Positions 33,349 to 41,571 of a stretch of DNA of 64,000 bases are shown here, piece by piece. The notes beneath the pieces are model-generated. The model saw nothing but the letters and a program-made list of their open reading frames with translations. It had not been told where the DNA came from and ran no database searches. The stretch's first letter is position 1. Each line of letters begins with the position of its first letter. The position numbers and the translations under genes are program-made. This stretch comes from Streptomyces echinatus. Lineage in GTDB: Bacteria; Actinomycetota; Actinomycetes; Streptomycetales; Streptomycetaceae. Location of the stretch: assembly GCF_014203595.1 (NCBI RefSeq), contig NZ_JACHJK010000011.1:248001-312000 (forward strand), written 5' to 3'.

Positions 33349-35589
33349 CTACTCGGCGGCGGGCAGCGCGGCGGGCGGACGCTGCCACCCGCGGGAGCCT
33401 CGCGCCAGCAGCCATGCGGTCGCCTCCTCGGGAGGCATCGCCGCGGCGACCAGCCACCCCTGGACCGCGTCACAGCCCAGGTCCCGCAGCCGCTCCCAGG
33501 TCTCGTCGTCCTCCACGCCCTCGGCCACGACGAGCAGGCCCAGCGAATGGGCCAGGTCGACGGTGCAGCGCACGATCTCGGCGTCCTCGGCGTCGACGGC
33601 CAGCCGGGCCACGAAGGAACGGTCGATCTTCAGCTCGCTGACGGGCAGCCGCCGCAGATTCACCAGGGACGAGTACCCGGTGCCGAAGTCGTCCAGGGAC
33701 ATCTTCACGCCGTGCCCGGTGAGCCCGGCGAGGGTGTCGGCGGCCCGCTGCGGATCCTCCAGCAGCACGTGTTCCGTTATCTCCAGCTGGAGCGCCCCGG
33801 CGGGAACGCCGTGCCGGGCCAGCCGCGCGGCGACGGAGCCGGCGAAGCCGGGCGTGTGGACGTCACGCGGGGAGACGTTGACGGCGACCGGCACCCGCAG
33901 GCCCTGCGCGCGCCACCGGGCGACCTGGCCGAGGGCCGTCTCCAGCACGTACTCGGTGAGGTGGGGCATCAGCCCGGAGGACTCGGCTATCGCTATGAAC
34001 TCGTCAGGAGGAACCTTCCCGCGCTCGGGATGCACCCAGCGCACCAGCGCCTCCAGGCCGGCGACCTGACCGTCGAAGCGGACCTTGGGCTGGTAGTGGA
34101 GTTGCACCTCGTGCGCGTCCAGGGCACGGCGCAGGTCGCCCAGCAGGCCGAGGCGGTCCGGGGTGTTGGAGTCCCGCTTGGACTCGTACACCTCGACGCC
34201 CGTGCGGTCCCTCTTCGCCTGGTACATCGCGACGTCGGCGCGGCGCAGCAGCCCTTCGGCGTCCAGCGCGTGGTCGGGGAAGACGGCGACGCCGGCGCTG
34301 GCCTCCAGGACGAGGGTGAGCCCGTCCAGGTCGAGCGGGGAGCTGAGGGCGGCGACGAGGCCGCGGGCGACACGGGTGGCCGACGTGGTGGAGTCGGCGA
34401 CGGGGAGTAAGACGGCGAACTCGTCACCGCCGAGCCGGGCGGCCTCGGCGCCGCGCGGCAGGGCGAGCCGCAGCCGGTCGGCTATCTGGAGCAGCAGCCG
34501 GTCGCCGGCCAGATGGCCGAGCGTGTCGTTCACCGACCGGAAACGGTCGAGGTCGATCAGCATGAGCGCGGAGCGGGCTCCGATGCGTTCGGCGTCGTCC
34601 AGGGCGGTCCAGATCCGCTCCAGCAGCCACTGCCGGTTGGGCAGCCCGGTCAGCGGGTCGCGCAGCTGTTCCTCGGCGCGGGCGCGGGCCATCCACAGCG
34701 TGGAGTCCAGGGCGATGAGCGGGATCGCGAACAGCGGGAGCAGCACCGGCTGGGCGTCGGCGACGACGCACAGCAGGGGCGCGATACCGAGCAGGGCGAC
34801 GGCGACCAGTCCCTGCCTGACCAGGGCGGTGCGAGCGACGGTGGGCACGCCGCCGGGCGGGGCGTGCAGATACCACAGCAGGCCGCGGCTGACGGCGAGA
34901 TAGGCGACCGCGACCAGGACGACCTCGGGGACGGTGGCGACGGTCCAGCTGTCGGGCCGCCAGGGCTCCTCCACGCTCGGGACCCGGCCGAACGCGCCGA
35001 GCAGCAGGGCCCCGACGGCGATGCCGAGGATGTCCACCGCGCCGTGCAGCACGCCCTGGCGCCAGTGGTGCCGGCGGGCGATGCCGACCAGGACGACGAC
35101 GGTGAGGCTGACCAGGCCGGCCGGCACCCAGCCGTACAGCAGCAGGGCGGCGAGGGTGAGGGCGGCGCCCGATCCGGTGCCGCCCCACCAGCGGGCGCGG
35201 CCCAGCATCACGAGGTGGCCGACGATGACGCCGGTGAGCATGGCCAGCGCCCAGCCGACCGTGCCACCGGGGAAGAGGGCGTGGTGGCCGGCGTAGGCGC
35301 GGTAGAAGCCGGCGCCCAGGACGAATCCCGCCGCGGCGACGACGACCGCGGGCGGCGCCGGCCAGGACAGGTGCCGGTCGGTGTCGGTGCCGTCGGTGAG
35401 TCCGGGGCCGGTCGCGACGGCCGGTGGCAGGGCGGTCGGGGTCTCGGCGGCGGCGCCCGGACCGGCGGAGCGCGTCTGCCCGCCCCGGCGCCCGTCGGCC
35501 CGCCCGGTCCACCGGTACCCGCGCCACGCGCCCGCGCGGCGGCGCAGGCGCAGCCGTGAGTCCGGGGCGACGCTCTCGGTCGGTTCCAT
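33349..35589 (-). CDS. rmdB: membrane GGDEF-EAL protein, c-di-GMP phosphodiesterase (RmdB type), with a TTA codon
   Basis: A 746-residue protein: basic/Pro-rich N-terminus, about eight transmembrane helices (80-300), GGDEF domain with the motif at 387-391, then an EAL domain (about 490-735). The GGDEF motif is intact but the I-site RxxD is absent (PRGA instead). The EAL domain keeps all catalytic residues: EAL at 513-515, VNVSP, EITEHVLL, DDFGTGYSSL and ELKIDRSF. It should hydrolyse c-di-GMP, as RmdB of S. coelicolor does; position next to ligA matches that gene. Leu394, three codons after GGDEF, is encoded by TTA (34410-34408), so translation should depend on the bldA tRNA. ATG 35589 has AGAGGGACGG upstream. 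Confidence 0.9.
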   Translation of the reverse strand: MEPTESVAPDSRLRLRRRAGAWRGYRWTGRADGRRGGQTRSAGPGAAAETPTALPPAVATGPGLTDGTDTDRHLSWPAPPAVVVAAAGFVLGAGFYRAYAGHHALFPGGTVGWALAMLTGVIVGHLVMLGRARWWGGTGSGAALTLAALLLYGWVPAGLVSLTVVVLVGIARRHHWRQGVLHGAVDILGIAVGALLLGAFGRVPSVEEPWRPDSWTVATVPEVVLVAVAYLAVSRGLLWYLHAPPGGVPTVARTALVRQGLVAVALLGIAPLLCVVADAQPVLLPLFAIPLIALDSTLWMARARAEEQLRDPLTGLPNRQWLLERIWTALDDAERIGARSALMLIDLDRFRSVNDTLGHLAGDRLLLQIADRLRLALPRGAEAARLGGDEFAVLLPVADSTTSATRVARGLVAALSSPLDLDGLTLVLEASAGVAVFPDHALDAEGLLRRADVAMYQAKRDRTGVEVYESKRDSNTPDRLGLLGDLRRALDAHEVQLHYQPKVRFDGQVAGLEALVRWVHPERGKVPPDEFIAIAESSGLMPHLTEYVLETALGQVARWRAQGLRVPVAVNVSPRDVHTPGFAGSVAARLARHGVPAGALQLEITEHVLLEDPQRAADTLAGLTGHGVKMSLDDFGTGYSSLVNLRRLPVSELKIDRSFVARLAVDAEDAEIVRCTVDLAHSLGLLVVAEGVEDDETWERLRDLGCDAVQGWLVAAAMPPEEATAWLLARGSRGWQRPPAALPAAE

Positions 35590-35800
35590 TCCCGTCCCTC
35601 TCACAGCCGGCGGTGCCCACGCCACGCGGCCCGATGCCCGACAACCATCAGTGGCTCCGCGTCGAAGAAACCCTCCCCGGGCCACTGGAGGGCACGGAGA
35701 TGCCCCAGCCGCAGCTGGGCACGGCAGGCGCACACCTCAACAGTAGGCCGCGGAAGGCTTCCACGGGCAGCGGTCTCCGACGGTTGCCCGAATGCGCCCG

Positions 35801-35840
35801 GGCCACCCGTATGCAACTGATATGCGCCGATCGGGTGGCC
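35801..35840 (-). terminator. hairpin after ligA
   Basis: GGCCACCCG / CGGGTGGCC (9-bp perfect stem, 22-base loop), eight bases after the ligA stop, in the 259-base ligA-rmdB gap. The rest of the gap holds no gene I can see and must contain the rmdB promoter. Confidence 0.6.
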
Positions 35841-35848
35841 TTCAACCG

Positions 35849-38047
35849 CTACTCCCCGGTCGGAAGCGCGACTTCGGCCGCCGCTTCGGGGCCCTGCTCC
35901 AAAAGGACGCCGAAACCGTCCTCGTTCAGAACGGGCACCTTCAGCTGCATGGCCTTGTCGTACTTCGATCCCGGGTTGTCACCCACGACGACGAACGAGG
36001 TCTTCTTCGACACCGAACCGGTCACCTTCGCGCCCTGTCCCTCCAGTGCCTCCTTGGCGCCGTCCCGGGTGAAGTTCTCCAGCGTGCCGGTGACGACGAC
36101 GGTCAGCCCCTCCAGCGGACGCGGCCCCTCGTCCGCGCCGGTCGCCTCCTCCTCCAGCGGGACTCCCGCGGCCTTCCACTTGCGGATGATCTCGCGGTGC
36201 CAGTCCTCGGCGAACCACTCCTTGAGCGCGGCGGCGATGATCGGGCCGACGCCGCCGGTGGCCGCCAGCTCCTCCTCGGTGGCCTGTTCGATGCGGTCGA
36301 CGGAGCGGAACTCGCGGGCGAGGGCCTGCGCGGCCACCGGTCCCACGTGGCGGATGGACAGCCCGTTCAGGAAGCGGGCGAGCGGACGGGTCTTGGCCTC
36401 CTCGATGTTCGCCAGCAGGGCGAGGGTGTTCTTCTTCGGCTCACCCTTCTGGTTGGCGAAGACCGTGACGACCTTCTCCTCACCGGTCTTGGGGTCGCGC
36501 TTGGGCAGGCCGCTGTCGGGGTCGAGGACATACGCCTTGATCGGCAGCAGCTTCTCCACCGTCAGGTCGAACAGGTCGCCCTCGTCCACCAGCGGCGGCT
36601 CGGCCGGCTCCAGCGGACGGGTGAGCGCGGCGGCGGCCACGGCGCCGAAGTGCTCGATGTCCAGGCACTCGCGGCCCGCCAGGTACGAGACACGCTCCCG
36701 CAACTGGGCCGGGCACGTGCGGGCGTTGGGGCAGCGGAGGTCGATGTCGCCCTCCTTCATGGGCCGCAGCGCCGTGCCGCACTCGGGGCACTCGCCCGGC
36801 ATCACGAACTCCCGCACGGCGTCGTCGTCCCGCAGGTCGACCACCGGGCCGAGGATCTCCGGGATGACGTCACCGGCCTTGCGGATGACCACCGTGTCGC
36901 CGATGAGCACGCCCTTGGCCTTGACGACCTCCTGGTTGTGCAGGGTGGCGAACTCCACCTCGCTGCCCGCGACCGTGACCGGTTCGACCTGGGCGTACGG
37001 AGTGACGCGGCCCGTGCGGCCGACGCCCACCTTGATGTCGACGAGCTTGGTGTTGACCTCCTCCGGCGCGTACTTGTAGGCGATCGCCCAGCGGGGAGCC
37101 CGCGCGGTGGAGCCGAGCCGCCCCTGGAGGCGGATCTCGTCCAGCTTGACCACGACACCGTCGATCTCGTGCTCGACCGAGTGCCGGTTCTCGCCGTAGT
37201 ACGCGATGAACTTCCGTACGCCGTCGAGGTCGTCGACCACGCGGTTGTGCCGGGAGGTGGGCAGGCCCCAGGTCTTGAGCAGGTCGTACGCCTGGGAGAG
37301 GCGGGTCATCCCCGTGTAGCCCTCCAGGGCGCCGATGCCGTGGACGACCATGTGCAGCGGACGGGTGGCGGTGACCCTCGGGTCCTTCTGGCGCAGCGAA
37401 CCGGCGGCGGCGTTGCGCGGGTTGGCGAAGGGCTTGTCGCCGGCCGCGACCAGGCGTTCGTTCAGTTCGAGGAACCTCTCCATCGGGAAGTAGACCTCGC
37501 CGCGGATCTCCACCAGGTCCGGGACCTCGTCGCCCTGGAGGCGGTCCGGGATCTCCGCGATCGTGCGGACGTTCGGCGTGATGTCCTCGCCGGTGCGGCC
37601 GTCGCCGCGGGTGGCCGCGCGGGTGAGGCGGCCGTGCTCGTAGGTGAGGTTGACCGCCAGGCCGTCCACCTTCAGCTCGCACAGGAAGTGGTACTTCTGG
37701 TCGCCCAGTTCCCTGGCGATGCGGTCGGCCCAGGCGGCCAGGTCGTCGTCGTTGAAGGTGTTGTCGAGCGACAGCATGCGCTGGCGGTGCTCGACCGCCG
37801 TGAACTCCGTCGCGTACGACCCCGCGACCTTCTGGGTGGGCGAGTCCGGGGTGCGCAGCTCCGGATGCTCCTCCTCCAGGGCCTCCAGAGTCTTCAGGAG
37901 CTTGTCGAACTCGGCGTCGCTGATGACCGGAGCGTCCTTCACGTAGTACCGGAAGCGGTGCTCCTCGATCTGCTCAGCGAGCTGCGCGTGCCTGTCACGT
38001 GCCTCGGCGGGCACTGCCGTCTCCGCCTGCTGCTTGTCGCCGGCCAC
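35849..38047 (-). CDS. ligA: NAD-dependent DNA ligase
   Basis: A 732-residue essential ligase sealing nicks in replication and repair. Domain Ia (YYVKDAPVISDAEFDKLLKTLEALE) binds NMN, the adenylation domain has the nucleophile Lys126 in ELKVDGLA, followed by the OB domain (GDVIPEILGPVVDLR), a four-Cys zinc finger (CPECG, then CPNARTCPAQ), helix-hairpin-helix repeats and a C-terminal BRCT domain (LEGLTVVVTGTLENFTRDGAKEALEGQGAKVTGSV). Compared with short family members there is an insertion of about 25-30 residues after LFDLTVEKLLPI (DPDSGLPKRDPKTGEEKVV), seen in streptomycetes. GTG start with GGGAGG upstream; 15 bases from the preceding methionine synthase-like gene. Confidence 0.96.
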   Translation of the reverse strand: MAGDKQQAETAVPAEARDRHAQLAEQIEEHRFRYYVKDAPVISDAEFDKLLKTLEALEEEHPELRTPDSPTQKVAGSYATEFTAVEHRQRMLSLDNTFNDDDLAAWADRIARELGDQKYHFLCELKVDGLAVNLTYEHGRLTRAATRGDGRTGEDITPNVRTIAEIPDRLQGDEVPDLVEIRGEVYFPMERFLELNERLVAAGDKPFANPRNAAAGSLRQKDPRVTATRPLHMVVHGIGALEGYTGMTRLSQAYDLLKTWGLPTSRHNRVVDDLDGVRKFIAYYGENRHSVEHEIDGVVVKLDEIRLQGRLGSTARAPRWAIAYKYAPEEVNTKLVDIKVGVGRTGRVTPYAQVEPVTVAGSEVEFATLHNQEVVKAKGVLIGDTVVIRKAGDVIPEILGPVVDLRDDDAVREFVMPGECPECGTALRPMKEGDIDLRCPNARTCPAQLRERVSYLAGRECLDIEHFGAVAAAALTRPLEPAEPPLVDEGDLFDLTVEKLLPIKAYVLDPDSGLPKRDPKTGEEKVVTVFANQKGEPKKNTLALLANIEEAKTRPLARFLNGLSIRHVGPVAAQALAREFRSVDRIEQATEEELAATGGVGPIIAAALKEWFAEDWHREIIRKWKAAGVPLEEEATGADEGPRPLEGLTVVVTGTLENFTRDGAKEALEGQGAKVTGSVSKKTSFVVVGDNPGSKYDKAMQLKVPVLNEDGFGVLLEQGPEAAAEVALPTGE

Positions 38048-38062
38048 CGTGTTGTCCTCCCG

Positions 38063-39070
38063 TTACTCAGGGTTGTCCGCGAGAGATCTCGCCGCCCGGG
38101 CGCAGTGGGCGAGCGCCTGGCGTGTGTAGCCGGGGGAAGCGCCCGCCAGACCGCACGCCGGGGTCACCGTGACCGCGTCCGCGAGCAGCCCCGGATGCAG
38201 CCCCAGCCTGCGCCACAGCGTCCTGACACCCCTGACGCTACCGGCAGGGTCCGACAATGGGCCGTCCGTGCCCGGCACGACACCGGTGAACAGCCGCGTG
38301 CCGGCCTCGACGGCCTCGCCGATCGCGTCGTCGTCACGCTCGGTGAGCAGCGTGAAGTCGAAGGAGACGGCTGCCGCTCCGGCCCGCCGCAGCAGGGCGA
38401 ACGGCACGTCGGGGGCGCAGGAGTGGACGACGACGGGTCCGTCGCCGTGGGCCGCGACGACGTCCCGCAGCGTCGACTCCACGAGCTGCCGGTCCACGGC
38501 GCGGTGTGTGCGGTAGCCGCTGGCGGTGCGGACCTGGCCGCGCAGGACGGCGGTGAGGGAGGGCTCGTCGAGCTGCAGGACGAGCCGGGCGCCCGGGACG
38601 CGGCGCCGCACCTCGGCCAGGTGCAGCCGCAGTCCCTCGACGAGCGAGGCGGCGAGGTCCCGGCACGCGCCGGGGTCCGACAGGGCGGCCTCGCCGTTGC
38701 GCAGCTCCAGGGCGGAGGCCAGCGTCCAGGGCCCGACGGCCTGCACCTTCAGGTCGCCCTCGTAGCCCTGGGTGAACTCCTCCAGGGCGTCCAGGTCCTC
38801 GCCCAGCCAGGACCGCGCCCGCTTGGTGTCCCGGCCCGGCCGGTCCCCGATGCGCCATCCGCTGGGCTCCACGCGCGCGTACAGCTCGACCAGCATCCCG
38901 GCGGTGCGGCCGATCATGTCGGCGCCGGGTCCGCGCGCGGGCAGCTCCGGGAGGAAGGGGAAGTCCTCGAAGGACCCGGTGGCGGTCTTGGCGGCCTCAC
39001 GGGCGTCACCGCCGGGCAGCGACCCGACCCCGGTGGCCCCGGCGAACCTGAACTGGCTGTTTTCGCTCAC
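38063..39070 (-). CDS. cobalamin-independent methionine synthase-like protein (MetE C-terminal type)
   Basis: A 335-residue TIM-barrel protein of the UROD/MetE-C superfamily. Zn ligands are recognisable: His and Cys in VVVHSCAPDVPF, and a Cys in VTPACGLAGASPGYTR. The opening ATGVGSLPGGDAREAAK is typical of core-MetE archaeal/actinobacterial proteins that lack the N-terminal half. These short proteins transfer methyl groups to homocysteine in some archaea; the methyl donor here is not known. Upstream of ligA with a 15-base gap, probably one transcript. Confidence 0.82.
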   Translation of the reverse strand: MSENSQFRFAGATGVGSLPGGDAREAAKTATGSFEDFPFLPELPARGPGADMIGRTAGMLVELYARVEPSGWRIGDRPGRDTKRARSWLGEDLDALEEFTQGYEGDLKVQAVGPWTLASALELRNGEAALSDPGACRDLAASLVEGLRLHLAEVRRRVPGARLVLQLDEPSLTAVLRGQVRTASGYRTHRAVDRQLVESTLRDVVAAHGDGPVVVHSCAPDVPFALLRRAGAAAVSFDFTLLTERDDDAIGEAVEAGTRLFTGVVPGTDGPLSDPAGSVRGVRTLWRRLGLHPGLLADAVTVTPACGLAGASPGYTRQALAHCARAARSLADNPE

Positions 39071-39100
39071 CGGGGAAGCCTACGGAACCTCTCGGCCGGG

Positions 39101-39790
39101 TCAGCGCCCCGGCCGTACCGTCAGGTCGTTGACCTCCGCGTCCGCCGGCAGGTCCAGGGCCATCAGGATCGTCGTGGCGACCGACTCGGGGTCGATCCAC
39201 TTCGACGCGTCGTACTCCTTGCCCTCCTGCTGGTGCACCTTGGCCTGCATGGGGCTGGCGGTGCGGCCGGGGTAGACCGAGGTGACGCGGATGCCGGCCG
39301 CGTGCTCCTCCTGGCGCAGGGAGTCGGCGAGGGCCTTCAGGCCGTGCTTGGAGGCGGCGTACGCGGACCAGCCGGCGTGGGCGTTGAGGCCGGAGCCGGA
39401 GTTGACGAAGACCACATGGCCACGGGCCGCCCGGAGCTGCGGCAGGAAGTGCCGGGTCAGCTCGGCGGGGGCGATCAGGTTGACGTTCAGCTGGTGGCGC
39501 CAGGACTTCGGGGTCAGGTCGCCGACGTCGCCGAGGTCCACGACCCCGGCGATGTGCAGCAGGGAGTCCACCCGGTCCGGGAGGCTCTGGTGGGAGAACG
39601 CCCAGGACAGCTTGTCCGGGTCGGCGAGGTCGCCGACCAGGGTGCGCGCGCCGGGGAACCCGGCGGCCAGCTCCTTCGCGCGGCCCGCGTCGCGCGCGTG
39701 CAGCACGAGTTCGTCCCCGCGCGCGTGCAGCCGGCGGGCCACGGCCGCGCCGATGCCGGAACCGGCCCCGGTGATCACATGAGTAGCCAT
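39101..39790 (-). CDS. short-chain dehydrogenase/reductase
   Basis: A 229-residue classical SDR. The cofactor motif TGAGSGIG is at about 6-13, the structural motif is HIAGVVD (in place of NNAG), and the catalytic Ser is in VFVNSGSG with the YAASKHG Tyr-Lys pair. NADP or NAD preference is not certain: ARD after beta-2 suggests NADP. Substrate unknown. ATG 39790 is chosen so that MATHVITGAG starts the fold. It lies 30 bases upstream of the methionine synthase-like gene, same strand. Confidence 0.87.
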   Translation of the reverse strand: MATHVITGAGSGIGAAVARRLHARGDELVLHARDAGRAKELAAGFPGARTLVGDLADPDKLSWAFSHQSLPDRVDSLLHIAGVVDLGDVGDLTPKSWRHQLNVNLIAPAELTRHFLPQLRAARGHVVFVNSGSGLNAHAGWSAYAASKHGLKALADSLRQEEHAAGIRVTSVYPGRTASPMQAKVHQQEGKEYDASKWIDPESVATTILMALDLPADAEVNDLTVRPGR

Positions 39791-39806
39791 GACCGCCATG
39801 CTCGCA

Positions 39807-40346
39807 TCAATGCGCGGCGGTCTGCTCCTCGAGGTGGGCCAGCGCCCCGGCCGGCTCGTCCGCGAAGAAGACCAGCTCGGCCAGCGGGCGGGGCAGGAAG
39901 CCCTCGGCCTCCATGCGGCGGAACTGCTCGCGCAGGCCGTCGTAGAAGCCCGCCGTGTTCAGCAGCACGACCGGCTTCTCGGTGCGGCCGTGCTTCTTCA
40001 GCTCCAGGATCTCGGTGGCCTCGTCCAGCGTGCCGGTGCCGCCGACCATGATCACCACGGCGTCCGCCTTCTCCAGCAGCAGCTTCTTGCGTTCGGCGAG
40101 GTCGGCCGCGATGACCATCTCGTCGGCGCCGGGCCGCGCCTTGTTCGCGAGGAACTCCACGGAGACGCCCAGCAGCCTGCCGCCCGCCTCCTGCACACCG
40201 TCGGCGACCACCTTCATCAGACCGCTGTCGGAACCGCCCCAGACCAGGGTGTGGCCGGCCTTGCCGATCAGTTCCGCGAACTCGCGCGCGGGGCGCGTGT
40301 AACGCTCGTCGAGGTCGGCGGCGGACAGGAAGACGCAGATGTTCAT
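39807..40346 (-). CDS. LOG-family protein (cytokinin riboside phosphoribohydrolase-like, TIGR00730)
   Basis: A 179-residue Rossmann-like protein. The LOG nucleotide-binding signature PGGxGTxxE appears as VGGTGTLDEATEILE (Pro replaced by Val), and the preceding MxxRK motif as ADLAERKKLLLEKAD. The early LVWGGSDSGLMKVVADG block matches the family GGxxGLMG stretch. LOG enzymes cleave the ribose phosphate from N6-modified AMP; many bacterial members act on AMP-type nucleotides. The Pro-to-Val change and atypical SAADLDERYTRPAREF opening place it in a less studied subgroup. Confidence 0.8.
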   Translation of the reverse strand: MNICVFLSAADLDERYTRPAREFAELIGKAGHTLVWGGSDSGLMKVVADGVQEAGGRLLGVSVEFLANKARPGADEMVIAADLAERKKLLLEKADAVVIMVGGTGTLDEATEILELKKHGRTEKPVVLLNTAGFYDGLREQFRRMEAEGFLPRPLAELVFFADEPAGALAHLEEQTAAH

Positions 40347-40411
40347 GGTCTCTACCGTACGGTCCCCCCTCCGGCCGGGAAGAAGCGCGGCTCCCCGGGT
40401 GCTGATCCGGT

Positions 40412-40735
40412 ATGAGCCAAGGACACACGATCACGATCGACAAGAGCGAGCGGCACGTGCGCGTGGTGCACGGCGGCCAGGTGCTCGCGGAGACCGACCG
40501 CCCCCTTCAGCTGCGCGAGACCGGCTGTCCGGTGCGGTACTACATCCCGGCCGAGGACGTGCGCCTCGATCTGCTGACGCCCTCCGACACGCACACGGTC
40601 TGCCCCTTCAAGGGAACGGCGTCCTACTGGTCGCTGCCGGACGCGCCCGACCTCGTCTGGGCCTACCCGGATCCGAAGCCCGGCGTGGCCGAGATCAAGG
40701 ACCACTACTGCTTCTACGAACCCGACGTGTCGTGA
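40412..40735 (+). CDS. DUF427 family protein
   Basis: A 107-residue beta-barrel-like protein with the family pattern: VRVVHGGQVLAETDRPLQLRETGCPVRYYIPAEDV, TVCPFKGTASYWSL and a YCFYEPDV end. DUF427 proteins are widespread and uncharacterised. The conserved Cys-Pro-Phe-Lys and His/Glu positions suggest a ligand site, which is inference. It is divergent from the LOG gene (65-base spacer) and followed by the hydrolase gene 37 bases on. Confidence 0.85.
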   Translation: MSQGHTITIDKSERHVRVVHGGQVLAETDRPLQLRETGCPVRYYIPAEDVRLDLLTPSDTHTVCPFKGTASYWSLPDAPDLVWAYPDPKPGVAEIKDHYCFYEPDVS

Positions 40736-40772
40736 CCGATGAGTGCTGTGCCGTGCGGCAGTCTGCACGGGC

Positions 40773-41555
40773 ATGGACAAGAAGACGACTTCCCGTGACG
40801 GCACCTCCCTCGCGTACACGGTGACCGGCCAGGGGCCCACGGTGATCCTGGTGAGCGGCGCGATGTCCACCGGCGGCACCGTGGCTCCCCTGGCGCAGCG
40901 CCTCGCGGACCGCTGCACGGCCGTCGTCCACGACCGCCGGGGCCGCGGCGAGAGCGGCGACACGGCGCCGTACGCGGTCGCCCGTGAGGTCGAGGACCTG
41001 GCCGCGCTGATCGACGCGGTCGGCGGCGACGCGGCGCTGTTCGGGGTCTCCTCGGGCGGCGCGCTGGTCCTGCACGCGGCGGCGAGCGGGCTGCCGGTGC
41101 GCCGGGCCGCGGTGTACGAGGTGCCGTACGCCGACCATCTGGAGGGCGGTGCCGCGCGGGAGGCCGCCTACAAGGAGCAGCTGGGCAAGGCGCTCGGGGA
41201 GGGCCGGCGCGGGGACGCGGTGGAGCTGTTCCTGCGCCTGACGGGCCTGGGCGAGGAGATGATCCGGGGCGCCCGTCAGTCCCCGATGTGGGCCGGCATG
41301 GAGGCCGTCGCGCCGAGTCTCGCGTACGACGACGCGGTCATGGGCGACGGACTGCTCCCCCGGGACCTGCTCGCCGGGATCGCCGTGCCCGTGCTCTCGG
41401 TCGCGGGCGGCGCGAGCCCCGAGTGGATGCGCACGGCGTCCCGGGAGGTCGCGGACACCGTGCCCCAGGGCACGCACCGGGTCCTGGAGGGCCAGACCCA
41501 CATGGTGGAACCGGACGTGCTGGGGCCGGTGCTGGCGGAGTTCTTCGCGGGGTGA
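40773..41555 (+). CDS. alpha/beta hydrolase
   Basis: A 260-residue serine hydrolase of the small alpha/beta type. The oxyanion region is VILVSGAMSTGG, the nucleophile elbow GVSSGG (Ser at about 93), acid region VLSVAGGASPEWM and catalytic His in EGQTHMV. ATG 40773 (MDKKTTSRDGTSLAYTVTGQGP) is chosen as the family start. The substrate is unknown. Same strand as DUF427 and convergent with mnmA (16-base gap). Confidence 0.85.
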   Translation: MDKKTTSRDGTSLAYTVTGQGPTVILVSGAMSTGGTVAPLAQRLADRCTAVVHDRRGRGESGDTAPYAVAREVEDLAALIDAVGGDAALFGVSSGGALVLHAAASGLPVRRAAVYEVPYADHLEGGAAREAAYKEQLGKALGEGRRGDAVELFLRLTGLGEEMIRGARQSPMWAGMEAVAPSLAYDDAVMGDGLLPRDLLAGIAVPVLSVAGGASPEWMRTASREVADTVPQGTHRVLEGQTHMVEPDVLGPVLAEFFAG

Positions 41556-41571
41556 GGCGACCCGCGCCGGG

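Noticed and set aside
35792..40051. 1419-residue plus-strand open frame across ligA, methionine synthase-like and SDR genes
   Set aside because: Runs across several well-supported minus-strand genes and shows no family signature.
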